A stretch of DNA of 64,000 nt, taken from the NCBI GenBank assembly GCA_002110485.1, contig MOWL01000002.1, positions 496,001 to 560,000 on the forward strand, in the 5' to 3' direction. The notes below the pieces were generated by a model. That model was not told where the DNA came from, searched no databases, and saw only the letters and a program-made list of their open reading frames with translations. Position 1 is the stretch's first letter; every line of letters starts with the position of its first letter. This document shows, one piece after another, positions 1-9,317 of this stretch. Origin of the DNA: Emergomyces orientalis (taxonomy: Eukaryota > Ascomycota > Eurotiomycetes > Onygenales > Ajellomycetaceae). A program made the position numbers and the translations under genes.

Positions 1-70
1 TAGATATATTTGATGGACTTCTTCTACAGTTGAACATAGCCAATCTACCCCATTTCTTATCTTGCCATTG

Positions 71-95
71 CTCCCACTGCTCCCACTGCTCCCAC
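71..95. repeat. Short tandem repeat, 9-base unit
   Basis: CTCCCACTG is repeated about 2.8 times without interruption. It is a simple minisatellite-like stretch with no visible role. Confidence 0.8.
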
Positions 96-1063
96 GCCCA
101 AAAACCATTTAATGGTTAGAACCTTGAAAACCCCTACAGTCCAAATCAATCATCGGGCTTACTCCCCGCGCGATGATCTACCCCTGCACCCAAGCATCAA
201 CGCAGTAGTTCGCTCAAGTGCTGTCCTCGTGAAAATGTAACTCGAGAAAATGGCGTCATGGCTTCTCTTGGGCCTTGCAATTAAGGCGTCTAATGGCCAT
301 AGCAGGTTGCACTGACGCCTTGGCTGCAGAACAAGTCTTCGTTACCCCGTTGCAGCCATGAGCGGGGAGGGGAGTTCTGTAATTAATGTGTTATGTATAT
401 GCACACTGCCGGATTCCAACAAGGAGAGTTCTCACCGCCACACATTGTTGTTGTCGTTGATGAAAGGGACTCCGCATTTCCCATTTGCAGCTTGGTGGAG
501 AGATTGCCACAACGTGATCTGATGACGGGGCACATGCAGGGACTATCGCTGTCGCTGATACAGGCAGATCAGCCCAATCCCCTGTCATCTGATAGAGGCA
601 TCGGAACAAATGCGGTCATCGTGCATTTCCTAGAGCTGTTGTTGGTCGAATTGCTCGGTTTTCGTTCGCTTGCATTGGGATGATCACACATAAAACATGT
701 ATGGGCTTCATCATCGTCTGCGCGAAAGTCATGCATTCTTTATTTTTGCTTTTCTGGAATAGCTTGCTCGATATTGTCTGCTAAACTTGTCTCCGTCTCT
801 ACCACGTTGACTATTATCTTCCTACAGGATTCTCGACTTTATTCATGGATATGTCAAACTTCATAAGACGCACCTCAACACCTCCACGATATTACTCTGC
901 GAACTGAGGCGATCCGCCTATAAATTAACAAATATCCTTCAGCCGTGTGTTATGTTGCTGGTTTGGAATAGCTTCTCCAGAGCTATTATGTACTGTGCCC
1001 TCTCAATACATTTCCTTTTCAACTTCACTCACCTGATAAAGATGTTGAAGCTATAGGAAGAAA

Positions 1064-1615
1064 ATGTGGAATGACGAGTGTTTTTCTCCAATGATAACCA
1101 AGAGACGAACAGCAGCAGGACATAGCGATGTCTCTAAATCAATATACACAGTACAAATTTCTATACAGTGGAGGATGAGTCCAGTGACTTCTCTGCCTAG
1201 TCAACCGCAAGTGACCTTCGACATCAAGATGACTCTCTCAGGAGGAAAACGTCTATGGCTTCAGTCTTCATGATTACTTGCTGGTCATGTACCGCTGCCT
1301 AACAGACCTTTATCATACCCTTCTCCTTCTGCTGCTGACATTCCATATGCTTATAATACACCTCCATTATCTGCTCATGCCGTCTGTGATGAATGAAGCA
1401 CAGCTGCGATTGTCTACTCATCAAATGAACCACACAATTGGGCTGACGATTCACAGTCCATCGCCACACTTATATCAAGGCATATAACTATTTCTCGTCT
1501 TTCAGGAAGCCTAGCTCTTGGGGCTGCATCGTCGACACCACACCTGCGTCCGTACTCGACACGACAAAACGCCTGCTATCGGTCTTCACTGCTGATTAGT
1601 CCGCCCTTGATATAG
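1064..1615 (+). pseudogene. Possible decayed coding sequence, unknown
   Basis: From 1277 to 1615 one forward frame stays open for 112 codons apart from a single TGA at 1394-1396. It encodes a Pro/Ser/Tyr-rich text such as PLSYPSPSAADIPYAYNTPP. Just upstream, a different frame reads VEDESSDFSA, then a stop, then an acidic/basic stretch, so a frameshift would be needed to join them. I do not recognise the protein, and no start or splice arrangement gives a clean gene. It could be a relic or a low-complexity accident. Confidence 0.2.
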
Positions 1616-1733
1616 GTATACACATATACCACATCTTACCATCTTCTAGATATATTCCACCGTCAAGCTTATTCTCTCTCAATTTTACTGAAAAATTTAC
1701 TGTCGTGGATGTGGATGCCGCCTGACTCGTGAA

Positions 1734-2897
1734 ATGGTCGGGTTCCATCTTCCAAATATCCTGCATAGGAAAATACGTCCACCGGCAACTGGGAATTCTT
1801 TGCCCCATGCTGAAATGACAGACTCCGACGATCAGCAGCAAGGCAGTCAACAAGACGACTCACATAATACCTCCAGCCCAAATGGCCAGAACGCATCATG
1901 GCCTTCCAGATACTTCCCCTGCGCTCTCACCAGCCGTTATGGAGCATCTGTTAGCCAAGTAAACAATGCCAGCAACAAAAGCAGCAACAGCAACAACAAC
2001 AACAATATATCCAGGCTCCCAGCCTCAGTAAAGCGAAAACCCTTCGATTCTACCAGCAGAACCCCAACAAAAAACACAGACACCCCGATCCCAACCATAA
2101 TCCACCCCAGTACTCCCCTACTCCCATCACCCTCGTCCTCCCACCCCTGTTCCTCCCCAACCCGCACAAGACCCCACTCCATCCACTCCACCTGCCACCA
2201 GTCGCAAAGAAAATCAATTCTTAAAGTACCAACGGCTGCAGCCGTACTAAACGACAACGAACTGCGACGACAAGACGAACTATACTGCCGCCATACCTCC
2301 CAATCAGACACCCGAGATAACACGTCACGAAACGCCATCCTGACACTCAGCTATACCTCCAGCCCGGATGACACCTACCGGGGCACGCACCACGCACAAT
2401 CGTCGCTCTCCACCCAGCAACACCGTCATTCCCTCCCGCCGACGATGCCGTTACCCCCGCTGCTCGTGCTAAGCGACGGAAATATCATCCATCCGCCTCT
2501 TGGTAATCCAGAAACTGAATCTGAGGAGCCGTATGGTTATAAAAGTGAAAGTATGTGTGGGGAAGGCAAAGGCATTGGTGCAGGGGAAAAGAGGGTGAAG
2601 GCGAAAGCCGGCGAGATTAGGAGATCGGGCTCCAGTCGCTCCGATCGGAATAAGCAGAAGAATAGGAAAAGGAAGAAGAAAACGGTGCGGTTTGATCATA
2701 TTGATATCCATACATATGAGGTTGAGCAGAGTGAGGAGCCTCGCTTTCGGCTTTTTGGTAGGCGAAGGGAGGGTGGGGCAGAGGGGATTGGGAATGAGAA
2801 TGAAAATGGACCATTGGGGAGTCGGGGTGGGGGTGTTGAGCTTGATCTTGATCTTAGGGAGTATGTGATGGGTATTCCGGATGTCATTGAGGGGTGA
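1734..2897 (+). CDS. Ser/Asn-rich protein with SILK and RVxF-like motifs
   Basis: This is an intronless open frame of 387 residues that I do not recognise as a family. The N-terminal two thirds are disordered-looking: Gln/Asn/Ser-rich at about 35-95 and Pro/Ser/Thr-rich at about 105-150. Residues 161-164 are SILK and residues 316-320 are KTVRF, preceded by a very basic run (RKRKKK). A SILK motif followed by an RVxF motif ([RK]xVxF) is the arrangement of docking sites in several protein phosphatase 1 regulators, so a PP1-targeting role is possible but inferred from short motifs only. The C-terminus is acidic (ELDLDLREYV). The basic run could also be a nuclear localisation signal. The true start may be Met28 at 1815 (MTDSDDQQQ), since the first 27 residues differ in composition. 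It is convergent with the next gene, 316 bases apart. Confidence 0.6.
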   Translation: MVGFHLPNILHRKIRPPATGNSLPHAEMTDSDDQQQGSQQDDSHNTSSPNGQNASWPSRYFPCALTSRYGASVSQVNNASNKSSNSNNNNNISRLPASVKRKPFDSTSRTPTKNTDTPIPTIIHPSTPLLPSPSSSHPCSSPTRTRPHSIHSTCHQSQRKSILKVPTAAAVLNDNELRRQDELYCRHTSQSDTRDNTSRNAILTLSYTSSPDDTYRGTHHAQSSLSTQQHRHSLPPTMPLPPLLVLSDGNIIHPPLGNPETESEEPYGYKSESMCGEGKGIGAGEKRVKAKAGEIRRSGSSRSDRNKQKNRKRKKKTVRFDHIDIHTYEVEQSEEPRFRLFGRRREGGAEGIGNENENGPLGSRGGGVELDLDLREYVMGIPDVIEG

Positions 2898-3213
2898 ATC
2901 TAGCAAGCTAATGAAGGGGAATATGTGAGGCATATGTGAATGGTTTATACAAAAAGGGATTTTGATTTTCTTTTCTTTGCTTTTAAGGCTGGCTTTTTTC
3001 TTTTTTCTTTCTTTCTTTTATATATATATATATTTTTTTTTTGCTTTTTATTTTTTGGAGGGGGTGGAGCTATTTCTTTATCTACTGTTAATACTTGTTT
3101 GGGCTGGGGGGAATCTGTAACACATACATGTACTATTACGTCTAACAAATTACAACAAGAGCCAAAAATGAAGAAGAAGAAGAAGAAAGAAAGAAAGGCG
3201 CCAAGGACACATA

Positions 3214-5343
3214 TTATGTTTTTTTCACAGCGAAGTATCCATCATCGCCTCGAGTAGACGGACCCGGTGATGACCATGAAGTCGTAGCAGAGCTGGGGTA
3301 ACCGAAACTAGATCCGAAGCTAGACGTTATTCCTCCACATTCCAACACTCCTCCCTGAAACCTCTCAGATGATGGTGTAGCAGTGACAGGCGAAGTAGTT
3401 GACGTCGTCAGCGACATTGGCGTTACGGGTGGCCGGAAATCGATTACAATCCTGAGCTTTTCGAAACAGAGCTCTTTGAGCTGGTCCCAGGTCGTCCCGT
3501 TCTCAATAGCCAAGCGGAAATCTTCAATGGTCATGGCGGTAATCCGACTCCTGGTTTTGGCCCTAACCCTGGTCGAATGCCTGTTATGTTTACCCTTTGG
3601 TGCAGGTTGAGGATAATTTCTATTCGGGCTGGCTTCTACTTTAGTATCATTGTGCTGACCTTTCTGATTGTCATTAATTGCATCACTCATCAGCCCAATC
3701 CCGAGCATTTTCGACGTAAGCTTCGGATTCTTCCCCATCTTCTCTTTCCTCCAAACGCACGAAAAGTCCGTTGCGGGATACAGGTCCGGGTATATAGGCA
3801 TAACCCCCTCGGGCAAATAGATATGCAGAAACACCTGCGCTGCGACGCATGCAGTCTCCTCGCACACGGAGCTCTTCCGGCAGATGGGCACGACGAAGTC
3901 GGTGATGTTAGGAAATCCATCCAGACCCAAAGCAGCGGTAGTATCTGGATACCCCCAGTTACCGCCTACGTACTTGGCCAGCTTCATGACGATGTCGCGA
4001 ATGGTTTGTAAGCCAGAGCTAGAACTGCTGTTATCTCGTTTAAAGGAGATGGGGCAGTGGAAGAGAGCTGTTGCTTTTATCTTTGAGCCAGGGCAAATGG
4101 CGCACCGGAAATCAGCTGCGTCCAGAATGGCCTGTTCGTGAAATGCTGCGATGCGTTGGTAGGTCTCGTACTCTTGCTGGTTTAAGTTGCTGCTGTAGCC
4201 AGCGAGCATATCTGTTGGCCAGTTAGATGTGAAAAGTAACATGTTTAGGCGGCCGTGACTGGGTGGTTCTTTGGGGTCAACGATGGGAATGCCGCAGAGG
4301 ACGACGAGGCGGACTGGTTGCATGTTCTCCAGACTCATATGACGTGAAAGAGAAGGTCTATCACTTTTCCCCACGGCGACTCGCTCGGTGCTCGTACCAT
4401 CATTACGTTTATTATCGTTGTCGTCTTCAGTATCGCCGTCACCATCACTCTGATCGATGCTATCCTCCCAGTCAATCACATCCAGCGGGCCCTTGGGAAC
4501 AGGGTCTCTGGATGAGAACTTAGCACTAGACCGCTTCTCATTAGTTTCCAACCCCTTTAAAATTCCCTGCACAAATGAGTCGATAGCCTTCTCCACGATG
4601 TTCTGACACTCCCCGTCCGGTTCGCACACAGGCGCCGCCAGTATATTCACAAAAGGATGCGTCTCCTCCCCATCCTCCATTCCCTCAACCTTCTCCGCAA
4701 TCCCAATAGCCTTCCTAGCCTTCTCACATGTATCGAATTCCTCCACTTGGCGCGCAACAACCATCATAAGCCTGCGCATCCACACCCCATCTTCCAACAT
4801 CTCATAACCATCCAAAGAACAGCAAAGCGGACGATACACCACCGCGCCAACTCCCGGCTTTCGTTTCTCCTTGTCCCCATCACCGTCATCGCCGCCGTTA
4901 CCACATCCAGCACAACCCCCAACACACAACTTCAAAACATCCTCATTAAACCTTGCAGCTAAATAAGCTAACTCCTGAAACTGCGGTAACCCACTTTCCA
5001 CTTTCTGGCAGGGACGAGAGGCATTCTTCGTCTTCGCTTTTCCCTTTCCCTTTCCTTTCCCCTTCCCATTGGCCCCCTTTTTCCCATCCTGCACCAACAC
5101 AGGTCTACCACAATGCTCAAAAAACTCAGTGTGCACGGCAACATTGCCAGTAAATGTGACGTGTTTAAGCTGTGGGTGGGATAGATCAGGTTTTCCGTAG
5201 AAAACATTGAAAGTGAGCGCAGTCTCACGCTTGCGGTCGCGGGTAACTTCGGTTATTTCGTCACCCAGCACACTATTCTCGTCTATTCTAGAAGGGGTGG
5301 GGGTTGAACGCCGGCGGCGGGTGAAGAAGGGAGGTTTTGGCAT
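3214..5343 (-). CDS. Hypothetical protein, 709 aa, Cys-containing
   Basis: A single uninterrupted frame of 709 residues on the minus strand; the family is not recognised. Visible parts are a basic N-terminus (FFTRRRRS), a Lys/Gly low-complexity run (GKGKGKGKGK) near residue 95, a Cys/Gly cluster (CVGGCAGCGNGG) near 140, an acidic spacer (SDGDGDTEDDNDN) near 300, and then a more structured part. That part includes CAICPG...HC, spaced like a possible metal site, and several further cysteines (VPICRKSSVCEETAC). After a basic linker (HSTRVRAKTRSR) comes a short conserved-looking C-terminal segment (TWDQLKELCFEKLRIVIDF). There is no signal peptide or membrane segment. Length, coding bias and the lack of stops make it a real gene. 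No function is proposed. Confidence 0.75.
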   Translation of the reverse strand: MPKPPFFTRRRRSTPTPSRIDENSVLGDEITEVTRDRKRETALTFNVFYGKPDLSHPQLKHVTFTGNVAVHTEFFEHCGRPVLVQDGKKGANGKGKGKGKGKAKTKNASRPCQKVESGLPQFQELAYLAARFNEDVLKLCVGGCAGCGNGGDDGDGDKEKRKPGVGAVVYRPLCCSLDGYEMLEDGVWMRRLMMVVARQVEEFDTCEKARKAIGIAEKVEGMEDGEETHPFVNILAAPVCEPDGECQNIVEKAIDSFVQGILKGLETNEKRSSAKFSSRDPVPKGPLDVIDWEDSIDQSDGDGDTEDDNDNKRNDGTSTERVAVGKSDRPSLSRHMSLENMQPVRLVVLCGIPIVDPKEPPSHGRLNMLLFTSNWPTDMLAGYSSNLNQQEYETYQRIAAFHEQAILDAADFRCAICPGSKIKATALFHCPISFKRDNSSSSSGLQTIRDIVMKLAKYVGGNWGYPDTTAALGLDGFPNITDFVVPICRKSSVCEETACVAAQVFLHIYLPEGVMPIYPDLYPATDFSCVWRKEKMGKNPKLTSKMLGIGLMSDAINDNQKGQHNDTKVEASPNRNYPQPAPKGKHNRHSTRVRAKTRSRITAMTIEDFRLAIENGTTWDQLKELCFEKLRIVIDFRPPVTPMSLTTSTTSPVTATPSSERFQGGVLECGGITSSFGSSFGYPSSATTSWSSPGPSTRGDDGYFAVKKT

Positions 5344-6731
5344 TGTTTTTCTTCCCTTTGGCTTTCTTCGTTGCTGATGACTTTTTCTTTGTTCTCAATG
5401 AGCCGTTAGGGAGCTTTTATTTTCCTCCCCTGGAATGGGTTTCGAGTCGACGGCGCGCCTCTCCTTTTCAACCCTCGTTGTGTACTTAGTCCTCGTTGAT
5501 TGATCGAGGCCTGAAGATATGTGCGATGTGCATTGGTGTGATCAGAAGGTTGAGACGTGGAGTATGTTGACAAACAAACATGGAGCTTGAAACAGCACAA
5601 ACAACACAACAGAACAATAATAGAGAGAATGTGTTGAGAAGTACTGAATATGAATGTGAGAATGAAAACAAATGCGGCATGATTGGTGTTGTGCTTGAGC
5701 CCAAGGAATTAATCACATTTCTCTGGCAGACATTGCCCTGCCTGCTTATGATATTGATCAATAGAAATGCACATGAAACAATGATTAAAGAAGTAAACAG
5801 TTGCTATCCTCACTGTGTTGCTTTGGGAACAGGGTGTAAAATATGGTTGTTCAACAGTGAGGATTCATATCTCTGGCTGCTTCAACGGCGCCTAGCAACA
5901 GGGGATAAATTGACAAACATTCCGGGAGATATCGAGAGACAATAACTCAGCAAATTGCTCGAAGGAAAGACAAGAATAATTTATCAAAACATAGTATGGT
6001 GCGCTCGACGGTTGATTAGGACGACGTATGTCATGGATAGTGATGTTTCCCATAAAACTTTTCAGATATGGTACAAACGTATATTACAAGACAAAGTATA
6101 TTTTCACAATAGAAACGAAAAAGAACAAGAGATGGCATGGCATGGAGCCTCCCTTTTCAAATAGCAGAATATTTGCATGCAAAAGAAGAAAGATATTAAA
6201 AAAAGATAAAGGAGAGATAGATAATAAAATGTAACGTATGTCTGCAAGAAAGGCCGGAAAGAAAATAAGCCACGCCAGCATGTGAATTGATTGCAGTAAA
6301 AATAATAGATAGCCTCATTTAGATGTAAGTCCAAAAGAAAATATAAAATATAAAAATAATAAAAATAAAGGACAAAATGACGCAGCCAAGAGAGCGCAGA
6401 ACACGGCGAGTGGAAGGTGTGTCAAAAAAGAAGGGGCACATGGATTATAACAAAATAATAAAGGAGAAAGGAAAATTATGGAGGCCGGGGCAAACAACCT
6501 GTGGTATTAAAGTGGAAAAGAATATATGTTCAAACAGGCCGGAAAATAAAAATAGGCAGTAATAGTCCAAGGGCGCCGAGATATCAGAGATGCAGCAGCG
6601 TTCATTTTTATGCAATATGGTTGTTTCATGTTGCGAAGAGCAAGGTACGTCGTAATGGAAACGATGAAAAATACAAATTGTGTCTGTCGTAGGGCCGATA
6701 ACGTGAAGCGTGCGCGCCGGGTCGATTTAAA
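5344..6731. other. Intergenic, no gene seen
   Basis: This is the A/T-rich region between the start of the 709-residue protein and the stop of gdt1. A 121-codon forward open frame at 5580-5945 has no recognisable family and no supporting context, so I do not call it. The right part is probably the 3' untranslated region of gdt1. Confidence 0.55.
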
Positions 6732-8449
6732 TTAATAGATAGCTTCGAACAAATATATGATCCCGAAAACGAAAAATGCAACTGCACCGCCAAATGTAAC
6801 TGTTCAACGAAACGCACATTGTTAATTCTTCCATGAAGCATGATTATATTTTTCAAGGAGTGTATGATAATACTTACCAACCTGCATGCTAACTTTGCCA
6901 GCAATTGCCCGCCCTCCAATCACCGCCGCTGCTGTACAGATTCCATGACCTGTTATTGCACCACACGTAACCCACCAGTAATCCTGGCCGGCAGCCATGG
7001 CAATAGTAGCAATTTGGCTTCGATCACCCCACTCCCCAAGAAAAGTCATGACGAATGTCTGTACCCATGCGGGACTCAGTAGAAGTGAGAATAAATTGTT
7101 CATGCCAACCATCAACTTTGATATGGAGGTACCACGGGAAGGAGAGCCACCTCGGGATGACGATGAGGAAACACTTTCGGGCGACGGAAGGCGGTGGTTC
7201 GAAGAACGGCTCTTACGCGGGCCACGGCCAGCTTCGAGTGCATACGGGCTAACCGATCGCTGTCGGGTCAGTCGCCGTTGTTGATGTTCCCTCTCTTCAA
7301 GTTCCATTTCCACCTCTTTCATCTCCTCACCTACGCCTTCATCTGGTGCCATTTTCTTTGCTTCGAAAACCATCTTCACGCCAAAGATGAGGAAAAGGAC
7401 AGCGGCCAGAATGTTGGTAAAGGATTTTGGTATGAGGGTGGGGACAGCATGACCAAGAATAGCGGAAAGCACGGTCATTGCGATTAGAGCGGTGAAGGCT
7501 GCGGAAAAGACAACCATGCGCGGGTGACGCATAGCCATCAGGGCAGCAACGAGGAATGTTTTATCGCCAACTTCGGAGAAAAGGATCATGGTCAGGGAAA
7601 GGAGGAACGAGTGTAGCGGCTGGATAATGTCATTGGACCCTTTCAAATCTTTATCGTGAGATTGGTCTGTTGGAGAGCCTGGATGGCCCAGGTCAAGAGG
7701 ATTGCTAGGATGGCCAGGTGGTGTGGGCGGGGGGATATTATGTGGTAACTCTGGCAGGTCCTCAGGTTTCTATGAGCGCAAAGAACTGAAATTAGCAGTG
7801 ACTACGCATATGCCTAGCATGGGATTTTCACTCTTACCTCCAATATTGTATCTTTCTTCGAACCATCGGCCTCTGTCTTGGGTTCAGTCTCGTCGCTATG
7901 TCCAATCTTCTGCTGCTCACTGTGCGGTAAAGGGGGAGCTTCCTTTGGTGGATCTGGCTTCTTTTCAGCCCCGACATTGAATTCCTTGTTTCTCTCCGAG
8001 ACGCCGCCCTCTGTCCCTGTTGTCCCTTCCTTTGGCCCCTCTCTGTTCGGATCATCCATGACCCCGTCATTTGAAGCGGGGATAGGCTTCCCATCCGGTC
8101 CAACGTGTGCCGACGGAGGATCCCTCGAATCGTGTTTCAGCAATTGCTCCTTGTCCGGGGACTCTTTCGCTTTCTTGCGGTCCCGGTCAGCACCAGTTTC
8201 AACCCAAGGACCTGCGTGTGGTTTTCCGTCCTTCCCATCATATGGTAAGTCAGCAAGAGCTCTAGATTTCTGTGATGTTTTGTCAGGAGTATAGGCGGAT
8301 GGTGCGGAATCAGGCAGGCTGGCACCATTTCCGGTTAGTGACCTCGAATTAAAAGGGCCATTGAAGTCTGGTAGCGGATTGGCCAAAGTGGACGTGATGG
8401 CCGGGATGGCAAGAAGGAGGAGTGGTGAGGGAAATCGTCTGATCTTCAT
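6732..8449 (-). CDS. gdt1: Gdt1/TMEM165-family Golgi Mn2+/Ca2+ transporter
   Basis: Three exons: 8449-7838, 7769-6878 and 6799-6732, with introns of 68 and 78 bases, giving 523 residues. Residues 1-22 are a signal peptide (basic start, then LLLLAIP...), so the start at 8449 is preferred over an upstream Met. A long Pro/Asp/Lys-rich, probably lumenal stretch follows up to about 250. The UPF0016 core has two repeats with the signature acidic motifs EVGDKT (270-275) and EWGDRS (450-455), each in a hydrophobic helix. Between them is a charged, Ser-rich cytoplasmic loop (about 340-420). The last exon encodes the final helix (GGAVAFFVFG to LFEAIY). Gdt1/TMEM165 proteins exchange Mn2+ or Ca2+ for protons at the Golgi and support glycosylation. 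The N-terminal extension of roughly 200 residues is longer than I would expect for the family. Confidence 0.92.
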
Positions 8450-9317
8450 CGCGGAAGAGGGTATATTCAGCTGGTGAAATGGAGCAGCAAATACTAAATA
8501 ATAAGAATAATGGTAATGGTAGAGGTGCTGAATCCACGCCGATGACGGCGACGTCGACGGCCGTTGAATTAAGGGCTGGGAGAAATAGAAAAGGGGGTTT
8601 CTCAATTGAAAGGTCTTAGCAAGCCAGCTAGCTGGCAACAAATTGTTGGTATAATGGGGTTGCGGAGCAATATATTTTAAGGGGGAAAAGACAATGACAA
8701 AAATGACAAAGAGAGGCTCATCGACAATAACAAAACAAAAGTAGAAACAGAAAAGAACGTCGTATGCGCTATCAGGAACACTTTTTCAAAAACAAAAACG
8801 CCCTGTTGATAATTCCTGTACGGGGTGCAGATCGACGGATTTTGTTACATCGACGATGTTGAACAGGCTGCTTAGGTAAGGCGGACGATGGGAATGATTA
8901 GCGCGGTTGAACTTTCTTCCGGTGTCATGTGATCTGGGCCTCAACTTGCTAGAATGTGTATGAACAGCACATCATTGACAATTATTCAACATCAGTAACA
9001 TTTGTTTCAAAAATCACAAGCGATGTTGTAATTACTGATACTAGTACGTTATTTCAAAATAATATACTAAAGGCCAGCGGGTAGCGCGTCAATTTGACTG
9101 ATAGATGATTGTTACTGTTTCAAGGGTTAGGGTTAGGGTTAAACAGGGTTATTAGGATTTCCCATTAGGGTTAGCCGACCTCTTCTTTATTTTTCATCTG
9201 GACGCGACGAAAGATTCGCCATCTTCAAAACAATGCAATCTCCCGCTCTTTGACACCATTACTCATTGCTGCTATATCCGCTATCGTCGAAAACACGCCG
9301 GTGTTGGCTCGTGGAAG
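8450..9317. promoter_or_regulatory. Divergent promoter, gdt1 / telobox Myb gene
   Basis: 868 bases separate two divergently transcribed genes, so both promoters must lie here. The right part contains the TTAGGG cluster listed separately, 144-195 bases before the Myb start codon. No protein-coding signal is seen apart from the 5' leader of gdt1. Confidence 0.6.
9123..9174 (+). promoter_or_regulatory. Interstitial telomere-type repeat cluster (TTAGGG)
   Basis: The + strand reads three uninterrupted AGGGTT units at 9123-9140, then a further CAGGGTTATTAGG, then ATTAGGGTTAG at 9164-9174. TTAGGG is the telomere repeat of most filamentous ascomycetes and the recognition unit of telobox Myb proteins. 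The cluster sits just upstream of a gene for such a protein. The sequence continues normally on both sides, so this is not a chromosome end. A role as an autoregulatory binding site is inferred. Confidence 0.75.

Larger units (their letters stand above)
1..1733. other. Gene-poor left edge
   Basis: No complete gene is recognisable. Short open frames on both strands around 390-680 overlap each other and match nothing I know. A 9-base tandem (CTCCCACTG, about 2.8 copies) lies at 71-95. The stretch from about 1064 to 1615 may be decayed coding sequence and is listed separately. The last 100 bases are probably the 5' leader of the next gene. Confidence 0.5.

Noticed and set aside
1937..2338. 133-codon minus-strand frame with a hydrophobic Leu run
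   Set aside because: It is antisense to the 387-residue gene; the Leu run is the complement of that gene's Asn/Ser codons.
5580..5945. 121-codon forward open frame as a gene
   Set aside because: No family features, no neighbours that need it, and a composition like the surrounding intergenic DNA.
7878..8294. 138-codon plus-strand frame
   Set aside because: Antisense to gdt1 exon 1, which has a signal peptide and joins in phase to the UPF0016 core.
9123..9174. TTAGGG repeats as a chromosome end
   Set aside because: Only a few units, partly degenerate, with ordinary genes on both sides; a true telomere would be long and terminal.
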